Assembly (NCBI GenBank): GCA_036674765.1
Contig: JARVKI010000017.1
Coordinates: 310,001 to 374,000 of the forward strand
Origin: Seiridium cupressi
Lineage: Eukaryota; Ascomycota; Sordariomycetes; Amphisphaeriales; Sporocadaceae
Reading direction: 5' to 3'
Length of the DNA: 64,000 nucleotides
Shown piece by piece: positions 55,782-64,000 of this stretch; the first letter of the stretch is position 1; each line of letters starts with the position of its first letter. Under the pieces are notes generated by a model, which was not told the origin of the DNA, did no database searches, and was given only the letters and a program-made list of their open reading frames with translations. Made by a program: the position numbers and the translations under genes.

Positions 55782-58238
55782 TCAATCCGACTCGTCATCG
55801 GCCGAATCCCAAATAATCGGCGGCGGTTCCTGAATATCATTATTCAACAAACTGTCTGGGAGCATCTGACTCTTAGTCGGGAACTGCGATGACCTCAGCG
55901 AGTGATGGCTTTGCCGATGCGATGTGGGACTGCTTGTATCCGGTAGCCGAGCGGGAGCAGAACGCTGCGCACCTGACGTTAGAGGGAATGGCATAGACTT
56001 CTCCGGAGACGCAACAGGACTTGATGACACTTGACTGATGGTTGAGGCCTGCGACGGACGGACGTAGCGGCTCCTCTGGCCGCGCGCAGTCGGCAAGGAA
56101 TGCGGCGATGACGCAGACGAGCTTTTGGGTATTGCGGGTCTCACGAAGTGGCTTCCCCCCCTCGGAGATGCTCTTTTCCTAGCAGCCCTGGGGGTTCGCG
56201 ACTGACTTGAAGGAACTACCTCGATTTGATCCGAGGACACCAGCTGTGTTGCATGGTCAATATCGCTCCGTATCTGTTCCGCAAGCTCCTGGGACTCAGT
56301 TACGTTGGGGCTGCTGTGAACGTTATCCTGCTCAGCATCCTCGCCCCAAAGGGAGCATCGCAGGTTCGAAGTGAGCTGACCAACAACAGCGGGCGGAACA
56401 TAAGCAAACTTCTGGGGCGCGGCAGGCCAACCGTTCTGCTTCATGACTTGTAACGATACGGGGTTGTTGAGCTCATACATCTCGAGGACTTCGTAAGCGA
56501 ACTTTGAGCGCTTCATGCCTCGGTTGAACTCTGCATTTCCAAGACCATCTTCGTGTACTTCGCCCGGTGTCTTGGGGGGCCCGAAGATGCACATGTATTT
56601 CAATTGGCTGGCCGGCCTCGTGATATAGATCCAGACACGATGGACTGTCTGCGGAAATTTCCAGTCGCGAAATTCATGGGTCTTGATGCGCTTCGTGATG
56701 TTCTCGACATGTTCACCGTATATCGAAACGATGATGTCAGACTTGTCAGTGATAGGCCCTGTAGCTTTGATCGTTTCTAGCGGAACCCGTTGACTTTCCA
56801 TCCCTTGCGTGAAGCCTTGCGTATACTCCTCAAGATCTTGGGTCGCTGCATCGTCCTTGGGCAATTTATGTGGTGTGCCGGTGGGCGTCTGTTCAACTAT
56901 CTCGTCCGTAGAGCCCTGGGTCGAAGGTGTCTCTTCAAAAGGTTTCCGATTATGGACTGTTCGTCGTCGAGAGTTGACGTCGTCGCCCGGAAGTATTTTG
57001 GGTGTGTTCCTTGAGCCAAGCTCGAGGCTTAACCGATCCCCTGATGAGGTGAGGAGCGCTTGGGTTTCAGTACCAGCTACATAACGCGCATCGGCCAAAT
57101 TTTCTTCTTCTTCAGGGTCTGAAGGGATGATGATGTCGCCTTCAGTATTCCTCGCCACCGCGACATGTTCCGGACCAGCAGTCACTGATGCATCTGTACT
57201 GTCATCCTCATTCTCTGTCTCCTCGAGCTCGTCATCCGAGTCAGGAACTTCGGAGAGTGGTTTTCGATGTGAAGATCTTGGGGGAACTGGCTTCGGGGAT
57301 TTGGGCTTGGTTCTGCCAGGGGTGATGTTCTCTTTGTCCTCGGGTAATTCGAAACGTAGCTGCTTTGCGGGAGTCACGGTCACCTGAGGTCCCGCATGCG
57401 CCTTCGCGTTTGCCTTGGGCGTAGGAGTGACGGGTGAACTATGGGTCGTACTGTAGGAGTCCTGGATAATAAAATTCCTGGGCGTTCTGGAGACACTTTT
57501 CCGATTGGACTGTGAGGCAGCGACGTTTGTAGATTTGTTTTTCAGCGGTGAGGGTTCCTTCGCAGGGCTGTAGCGTAGCAACAGTGGTGTTGCTGGAGAT
57601 TGAGAAGACGGAATTTCTAGTTTTGTCTGTCGGTTTGAAGGTGTGACAGATTTGGCGTTCGCCAACTGAATAGGCGCAAGCCCAAGACCGGCGGCCTTCA
57701 CTTTCTTGGGAGTTTCCTTTATGAGACCCAGCTCTTCCCCATCCGAGTCTGCTATCTTCCAGTTCTCCTCGTCCTCGTCCTCAATGTTGCTCGTATTCGA
57801 CAGAAACTGTGTCAGAGTCTGCGTGTGAAAGCTGCTTGATGCAGGTGCATCCCCCAAGGTCTTGCGCCTCTTGTTGCTTCGAGGCTTCTCATTCTCCTCA
57901 TCCTCTTCCACATCACCGGTTGTCCTCCGCCTATTTGTGCGAGTTGGCTTTTGACGCGGCTTCTTCTTGGCGGCCTTTTTGGGCACTGGTGGAACGTCCT
58001 CTGCCTCCTCCGAATCTTCGTCACTGCTGACCAGCAGCTCTACTTCTTCCTGGGCCGCGGATGAAACAAAGTTCATCTGTGTCAACGTCTGATCCAAGCG
58101 CTTGGGAGCGGTGCGACGTCCATAGGTCTTGATGTGACGGCGGCGACTCGGGAAGTGCTGCTGCTTAGGCTCAGGCGCCTTAGGCTTGTACACCTTGGAA
58201 GTTTGCGGCTGGCCAGCAGCCCTAGTTTGAACGGGCAT
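55782..58238 (-). CDS. disordered nuclear protein with PUA/ASCH-like domain
   Basis: 818-aa intronless protein. Residues 1-490 are mostly disordered, rich in Lys, Arg, Pro, Ser and acidic runs, with KKAAKKKPRQKPTR and NKRRKTLG nuclear signals and many SP/TP sites. Residues about 495-625 form one folded region: DIIVSIYGEHVENITKRI, EFRDWKFPQTVHRVWIYI, KYMCIFGPPKTPGEV, GLGNAEFN and KFAYEVLEMYELNNPVSL. The order I-x-G-x-x-x-x-I-x-x-R/K-x-K-x-x-E-[FY]-R, then hydrophobic strands and G-P, resembles the PUA-like/ASCH fold of RNA- and modified-base readers; assignment by pattern only. Residues 630-818 are Ser/Pro-rich disorder. Likely a chromatin or RNA-associated factor. Confidence 0.8.
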   Translation of the reverse strand: MPVQTRAAGQPQTSKVYKPKAPEPKQQHFPSRRRHIKTYGRRTAPKRLDQTLTQMNFVSSAAQEEVELLVSSDEDSEEAEDVPPVPKKAAKKKPRQKPTRTNRRRTTGDVEEDEENEKPRSNKRRKTLGDAPASSSFHTQTLTQFLSNTSNIEDEDEENWKIADSDGEELGLIKETPKKVKAAGLGLAPIQLANAKSVTPSNRQTKLEIPSSQSPATPLLLRYSPAKEPSPLKNKSTNVAASQSNRKSVSRTPRNFIIQDSYSTTHSSPVTPTPKANAKAHAGPQVTVTPAKQLRFELPEDKENITPGRTKPKSPKPVPPRSSHRKPLSEVPDSDDELEETENEDDSTDASVTAGPEHVAVARNTEGDIIIPSDPEEEENLADARYVAGTETQALLTSSGDRLSLELGSRNTPKILPGDDVNSRRRTVHNRKPFEETPSTQGSTDEIVEQTPTGTPHKLPKDDAATQDLEEYTQGFTQGMESQRVPLETIKATGPITDKSDIIVSIYGEHVENITKRIKTHEFRDWKFPQTVHRVWIYITRPASQLKYMCIFGPPKTPGEVHEDGLGNAEFNRGMKRSKFAYEVLEMYELNNPVSLQVMKQNGWPAAPQKFAYVPPAVVGQLTSNLRCSLWGEDAEQDNVHSSPNVTESQELAEQIRSDIDHATQLVSSDQIEVVPSSQSRTPRAARKRASPRGGSHFVRPAIPKSSSASSPHSLPTARGQRSRYVRPSQASTISQVSSSPVASPEKSMPFPLTSGAQRSAPARLPDTSSPTSHRQSHHSLRSSQFPTKSQMLPDSLLNNDIQEPPPIIWDSADDESD

Positions 58239-59069
58239 TGTCAGATTCTATCACCGCTGTACAAACACACTCTGATTCACAGGTATCTCCGGTACTCAGG
58301 ACACTAGAATTAGATTCGAGTGCTGGACTCCATGTGTCATGATGTTGGGTCGAGAGTGGATACAGGGATGTCATGCGCCCTAAGACGCGTCTTGGAGTTG
58401 CGCGGGCTAGCATAGCGCGTCAATTGCATAAATCTATTTACGACGTAGCTGATATAAGAATAAAACCCATTAGAAGCGGGCCGAGTCACGTCATCGCGCC
58501 AGTAGCTTAATCAGTGGTACTTCCCCCATTAGCTCAAATCATCGCGCAGCTGCAGATCCCTGGACTGGATTTGGTAAGTAACAACTTTATGTAGAGAACC
58601 GGTCACAGCGTATACGATCGAGGAGGCGGGGGGATGTGAACTTTTACGCAGCATCTAGCACTATTTCTTCACACTGCATCTGCAACTGAACGATGAGAAA
58701 ACCCCGCCAGCTTTCCGGGATGATATATCTAGCTTAGAAAACATCTGCCCATCTCCCAGCCCTCTAGTCTAGGTCGATGTGTCTCACTGATCAAAGGGCA
58801 AGACGGCACCAGTGCGCAATTATCGTAGTCATTTTTAGTACAGGTGCGATCCAGCACAAGTAACGTCTGAACCAGACCCTGTGTGCGTATCGTGAAAAGG
58901 GTATGTCCTCCGAGCCGCAAGCCCTTCCCTCCAAACTGGCCAAACTTTTTATAGTCCACAAATCGCCAGTCTAAACGACGGAAGCCGCTTTTGTTGCGAG
59001 AACCAAGATATTAATAGCAAAAGGCGAAACGGGTATGATATGAGAATGTGACAAGCAGCCAGCCGGCGT
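58239..59069. other. intergenic, no gene seen
   Basis: 5' region of the PUA-like gene and 3' region of the DUF2433 gene; no coding frame accepted. Confidence 0.5.
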
Positions 59070-61458
59070 CTATGAATCCGCAGGTGCGGCAGACGTCGGA
59101 GCTGGTGACGCACTGCCACCTTCACCCTTTACACCTCCACGGCCGCCCCGGCCTCTTCCACGATCGCCTCTGCCACCACGGGCCCCGCCTCGTCCTCCTC
59201 GTCGGCCTGACTCGGGCCCGCTCTCACCGCCGCTAGCAGTGCCACGATCCGTCGCGCTGCGGTAACCACTCTGACCACTTGAGGTGCCTCTTGTGCTACC
59301 CCAGGTACCTGCTCCGCCCCTCGGAAAGCTCTTGCCCTCTCGCGGTTGGAAGAGCTTGACCAAAGGCTTGGACCTGTCCTCTCCTTGGCGGGACTTGTAC
59401 TCGTCGGGAAGACTTGCCAGAGCTGCGTCGCGGTCTTCCGTGCTGCCAAAGTGGGCGACCTTGTTGTTGCTGTTGGTACCCCACTTGTCGACCTTGGTGA
59501 TCTTGGACTTGTGCTCATCAGGGAAGATATCTCGGGTTTGCTCATCGGACTGGACGTTCATAATGAAGAGACCAATGATATCGGCTGCGGCACCTCGGGA
59601 GGCAGGCGAAGGTGCGGTTTCGGGGCCGCTGGTTGTACCATTGGCACCTGCGGGTCTTTCGTTCTCCTTGCTAGCCGAGGCGCCAGGAGCGGGAGAGGAT
59701 GAGACAGGCTTGGGGGTTGCAGGCTTAGGCTGAAGAGGAGTGGCAGCAGTAGGCTTGCTTTGGGCGGCCGAGGGGTTTCGCTGGGGACCGGTAGGCGCTG
59801 TAGGGACTGAGGATGTGGGTGCGCTAGAAAGGCCGGCGGCGGCAGGTGCAGGCGAAGGAGTGCCGGTAACTGGGGCATTGGGCTGCTGCTTGGCGCCACG
59901 GTGTGAAAAGTTGAAACCCTGTGCTCTCATCTCCGTACCGATACGACCATCTTGGATTTCCAGAACGAGCCAACCGAAGGCAGCATCAGCCAGATTGAAG
60001 TTCCACATATTCTTGAAGGCGCTCTCATCAACAGATCCTAGGGCAGCAGAGGCACCGACGGGACCACCGAAAGGGTTGCCGCCAGCCGCTGTGGTAGGCA
60101 TCTTCTCGACCAGACCGAGCGCGTTCTTCAGCAAGTTCTGCTGAGCCTCATTCTGCTGAATAGCAGGCTCGACTTCGCCCTTGACCGTCTCCCAGACATC
60201 GTTGAAGGAAGCCTTGGAGGCAGCCAGCTTGCCACGGTAGTGGTCGAGGGTGGGGTTGACACTGAACTCGTTGTATGAGCTTCCATATCTGAAATGCAGG
60301 CCAGCAGAGACGGAGAAGTCAGCCTTGAGGCTGACGGAGAGTTGGTTGAGGATACCCTCTCGAGCAGGCGAGGCATGTGTGATGAATACACGGGTTTCGG
60401 TCGGATCGTAGACGCGGTTTGCAGTATCGACCAACTCGCCCATTTGTAGAAGTGTGGTCCACATGGTTCCCTGGCCACCAGCAATAGTGGTACGGCCCTC
60501 GCCGTTGTCAAACAGCTTGTGCATAACCACAGCGCCTCCCAAACCAAGGAGTCGGAGCTTAACGCCGCCAATCTCCAATAGCATGGACCGTGCCTCATCG
60601 ATGATGTGCAAGTTGGGAACCTTGTATTCGCCGGATCGGAACTTCTCTAGTACGCGAACATCCTCGCAGGCGCCCCAGACAGTGTAGACGGGAACTTCCA
60701 GCTTGACCTGGCCGCTAAGAAGCAGCGACAGCTCAGATAGAGGTAGTTGTTCTGGGGCAAAGCGCGACTTGACGCCTCCGGGACCTGATGCGATTGACTT
60801 CTTGACATGCTCGGGAATCAGTGGCGAATATTGGGCGACATGCTTAAGAGTCCTGTGTATCTGCGGTTAGGATATGATCTCTCGAAGTATTATATGTCGA
60901 GGAGAAAGAATTCTCAGCTTACTTCTCCGCGATCCGCTCTAACGAGGTGTCATCGTAGAAGCCGAAATCACCGGTGTGAATGATGTGATCGGCGCGTGCC
61001 TGCTTCGCAAGGTCGTTGAGAGAACGCAAGTTACCTGGTTTGGGGAATCAGTAAAATTGTGTTTTTAGGGCTGCATTATTCCAAACTCGGAACCTACCTC
61101 GCACATCGGCTATGCACAGCACTCGGATGGGGCCAGTTTGCAGTACTCGACCTTGGTTGGGTAGCAGAGGCGTGGCACCAGGAGCAGGCTGGATGTTGTT
61201 GGCTCCGTTGGGCAGGTAGCCTTGGTTGTTGTAGGGCTGGCGAGGTTGCTGGGCGAAGGGGTCAGTCATAGAACCGCCAAGTTCGAGTCTAACATCGCTG
61301 CTGATGAAATGGGATCTTGGGTTGGCCTGGCGCACGCGATTCTGCTGAAAAGCATGCTGATGATTGCCAAATCGGGGGGCGAAAGGGCCAGGCGGATGAG
61401 CCATAGCCGGCGGAGGCATAGATGGGCCAAGATGGCTTCCTTCAAAGGGTGCTACCAT
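59070..61458 (-). CDS. DUF2433 metallophosphatase-like protein with RGG tail
   Basis: 751-aa protein from exons 61458-61098, 61034-60923 and 60852-59070; introns 63 and 70 nt. Residues 1-105 are Pro/Gln/Asn-rich. Then VLCIADVRGNLRSLNDLA and DHIIHTGDFGFYDD: the D-x-x-G and G-D-x-G stretches of a calcineurin-like phosphoesterase with altered first motif (VRG where active enzymes often have HG), followed by PVYTVWGACEDVRVLEKF and ITHASPAREG, as in the fungal DUF2433 family. After it come a long Pro/Ala/Ser linker, an RRM-like strand set (LFIMNVQSDEQ, NKVAHFGSTEDRDAALASL) and an RGG/GRG-rich tail. Together these suggest an RNA-linked cytoplasmic or nuclear protein that may have lost full metal-dependent activity; the ligand set needs structure to judge. 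Confidence 0.8.
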
Positions 61459-62700
61459 GTTGATGATGGTGTGTTGGGTATACTTTGCTGATATGGGGAG
61501 GGTATTGACAACTGTGCCAAGAAGATGGATGAAAGAAAAAGACAGAAGCCGGCAAGGTTAGGTCGATGACTGTGAAAAATCCTTGTTCTTGTTGCGCGGG
61601 CAAAGTGAAGCTTTCCACAATCTCCCAGACGACCTCAGGTATCCGGATTTCAGTTGGAAGAACAATGGGGACGACGTACAGCCATGGGTCAAATGTGTGT
61701 CGAAATGTGAATTTTGGAGGGGACAATCGGGTCGAGCGATTATCGGGAAGTTTGGGGCGGTCGGGTACAAGAGGATGGTGAATCGGTCTCGTTCACGGAA
61801 TGGAAGTCGCAGGCGCGTGAGCTTCTCGGCGTGGTCGTCTGGCTTCTCTTTCGACTCTGGGGGGGGTTCGACTTTGACGGAGCACGGCCAACAGATGGAG
61901 TAATCCCTTGGGTATCAATTACACAGATAAAGCAGGGCAAAATTAGAGATGGAATGAAGATGGAGCACCAAACGTATGTGCTGGTCGTTCTTCGTGAGGA
62001 TGGGATGCGGTTTAGACCGGATTGCAGATGTGAAGCTGAAGCTGAAGCTGCTGCTGTCCTGATAGCTGTGATTTTTTGGCGACAGCTGGAGGTTGGCCCT
62101 TTTGCGCTTGCCGTCGAAAACTTCGCAGCTCGTCCCAGGTGCCAGTCGCGAGTCGCGCCTACTAAACGGGCTTAGCGCCACTTTGAGTGCAGCCGGCCAG
62201 GGGAAAACTTGGGGCGAACTTGGACTTGTGGCTCCAGCTTTATAAGCTACATTGTATGTAGACCAACGTTTGGAGAAAAGCACAGACGACCAAGGCTACA
62301 GCTCAGCATTCCCAGTTCCATTGCACTAACAATAGAATTCACCCAGTGCACATTGAGTCCTCTTATTTCCATAACCCCTGCACAAGGCTGTGCACCTGGT
62401 TTTTAACTCTTCTTCGTTTTGGTGCATCTATGGAAAGGTCCTTGCAGATTTTGGCAGATAACAATGTTGGTCGTGTGCTTAATTGCCGGAAAGTGACCGA
62501 ACAGTGTTTGTAAACATATACTCTTGTAGGAATGTGAGCCATTCACACGTACGAAATGTTATTATCTAGATCCCAATGACCCCGGAAGTCAAGCCCATAG
62601 CAAGCCTTAAAAAAACTTTATTTTACCACATTAAATATTTTGCCTAACCCCCATTTTTTTTTTTTGTTTTTTTTCTTTTTCGTTATTTTTTTGGTTTTTT

Positions 62701-62733
<33 letters not shown>

Positions 62734-62964
62734 CCTCCTTTCCCTTGGTCCCCAGTCGAGCTGTATTAACAATATCATCAAAGCACTTAGTGCTAGAGAC
62801 TTCATCATATATCGCTGATTATTTTCATTAGCTGGCTCTGCTGCAGCCATGTAGCTGTCCTGCTATACAATTGCCGCCTACTCATCTCTGTAATTACATG
62901 CCGAAGCAGGTCTAGAGTCACATAACAAGTACATATAATACAGTCTCAACCTTGATCTCCATCA
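61459..62964. other. 1.5-kb intergenic with a poly-T tract
   Basis: Promoter and leader of the DUF2433 gene (minus) and the 3' flank of COQ5 (minus). An 80-nt T-rich tract lies at 62654-62733. No coding frame accepted. Confidence 0.5.
62654..62733. repeat. 80-nt poly-T-rich tract
   Basis: Runs of T up to about 32 nt with single G or C interruptions. On the minus strand it is a poly-A tract lying 230 nt past the COQ5 stop. It could be a retroposon tail or a slippage tract; the length may be unreliable in the assembly. Confidence 0.8.
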
Positions 62965-63988
62965 TCATTTGGCATCCAGCGGCTTCATTCCCTTGTGAAT
63001 AGCGGCAACGCCTCCCGTCAAGTTCTCATAGCCATCCCCTGCTACCACGAACCCGGCGTCCACAATCATATTTCTGAACTCGTCCTGGCTAGGAAACCGC
63101 TCGATACTCTCCACTAGGTACTGGTAGCTGTCACGATCTCCTGCCACCAGTTGTCCAACTAGGGGAATACCAGAGAAACTCCAGCGTTTATATACGGCAT
63201 TGAGCAAAGGGTTGCCCACCTTGCTGAACTCGAGACATGCAAAAACACCACCTGGCTTGAGAACGCGGTATGCTTCTCTCAATGCTTGTGGGATATTACT
63301 GAAGTTTCGGATACCGAAGGCAACCGTGTACAAATCGAAAGAATTCGGTTTCAAGGCTTCGGGAAGAACCGTCGCATCGGCGGGGAGGAAAGACAGAGCG
63401 GCTTGTTGAGAGGCGGGAAGAGAAAGGGAACGTTGTTTGCCAACCGCCAACATGGACGTATTGATGTCGGAGATGGTGACGCTAACATCTTGATTCGCAT
63501 TCACCTGATGAGCGTGGTGTAGCATCCGGAAAGCGATGTCGCCGGTGCCTCCTGCCACGTCGAGTATGTTTTGCGGCGTCGCAGGATTATAAGGAGATAG
63601 GCCTGGATTGAGCGAGCTGACGAAGTGATCCCTGAACGTGACAACTGTTAGTAAGCACTATGCAAGTCCTGTGTCTCGACTGCTGCACCTACTTCCATAC
63701 GCGATGCCAGCCAAAGGACATGAGGTCATTCATGCGATCGTACGACTCGGCCACGCTGTGAAAAACACCTGCTACACGCTCCGTCTTCTCCGCCTCGGAA
63801 ATTCCATCTTCGAAGCCGAAGTGTGTTGTTCTGTCGGGCGATGGTGTAGGATTGTTGGGGGTTACGGGCTTCTGTGAAGCAATTGTTGTACTGAAGGGTT
63901 TGGCGTAACGAGCGGGAGAACAGGGGCAAGAAGAAAAAGCAGGTCGCAAAGTCCGCGATGCGGTCCGGAACACAGGTCGTGCGGTCAT
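62965..63988 (-). CDS. COQ5: ubiquinone biosynthesis C-methyltransferase Coq5
   Basis: 320-aa mitochondrial protein from exons 63988-63693 and 63631-62965 with a 60-nt intron carrying CTAAC. Start at the only in-frame ATG near the right edge, so the gene is complete but its promoter lies outside the window. Residues 1-40 are an Arg/Ser-rich presequence. Marks of the UbiE/Coq5 family: [26 protein letters not shown] motif [30 protein letters not shown], and EFSKV with [15 protein letters not shown]. By family it C-methylates the demethoxy-quinol ring of coenzyme Q on the matrix side of the inner membrane, in the CoQ synthome. All motifs intact. Confidence 0.95.
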
Positions 63989-64000
63989 GGTGCAGCACAA

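Noticed and set aside
59284..60144. Several plus-strand frames over 110 codons
   Set aside because: They are antisense shadows of the Gly/Pro/Ala-rich DUF2433 C-terminal region, which has few stops on either strand.
1..64000. CRISPR arrays, rRNA genes, complete transposons with LTRs
   Set aside because: None seen; codon structure, introns and families are those of a eukaryotic nuclear genome.

Overview
The window is nuclear DNA of a filamentous ascomycete (Pezizomycotina). Nearly every gene has short GT-AG introns (47-157 nt, one of 379 nt) with CTAAC/CTGAC-like branch points. The families are typical of moulds: GT69 mannosyltransferase, Pth11-like rhodopsin-fold protein, Zn2Cys6 regulator, DUF2461, DUF2433 and But2-like secreted proteins. 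Genus cannot be told from the sequence. No rRNA, tRNA, CRISPR or complete transposon was seen. Exon structures were built by hand from reading frames and splice signals, with no transcript support.

Layout. 0.5-7.3 kb: a diverged protein kinase, a DUF1826-like protein, a small secreted cysteine-rich protein and a COX14-like mitochondrial assembly factor. 8.2-14.1 kb: one uninterrupted reading frame for a very large ZNFX1-type helicase. Head-to-head with it (15.7-17.4 kb) is a gene for a protein with four tandem copies of a Cys/His module I do not recognise; this is the best candidate for something undescribed. 18-31 kb: a GAG-pre-integrase-like fragment, a small Lys/Ala-rich basic protein, a two-domain GFA protein, a GT69 glycosyltransferase, an SDR and a small secreted protein, separated by long gene-poor stretches. 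31.8-35.7 kb: MAK5 and TRM7, divergent from a 287-bp shared promoter. 36.8-37.6 kb: a SIMPL-domain gene interrupted by one in-frame TGA.

38.4-54.4 kb looks accessory and partly decayed. A FAD monooxygenase pseudogene (frame lesion plus nonsense codon) stands divergent to a Zn2Cys6 regulator pseudogene (5-bp tandem duplication, nonsense codon, and a GC-AG intron). They are followed by an alpha/beta hydrolase, a conserved DUF2461 nuclear protein, a Pth11/rhodopsin-like membrane protein with a doubtful start, an MFS C-terminal fragment and an intact MFS transporter. 55.8-64 kb returns to conserved genes, all on the minus strand: a disordered nuclear protein with a PUA/ASCH-like domain, a DUF2433 phosphoesterase-like protein with an RGG tail, and COQ5.

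Functionally the housekeeping genes serve RNA and ribosome work (MAK5, TRM7, ZNFX1-like, DUF2433/RGG) and mitochondrial respiration (COX14-like, COQ5). The interspersed genes concern the surface, secretion, transport or catabolism.
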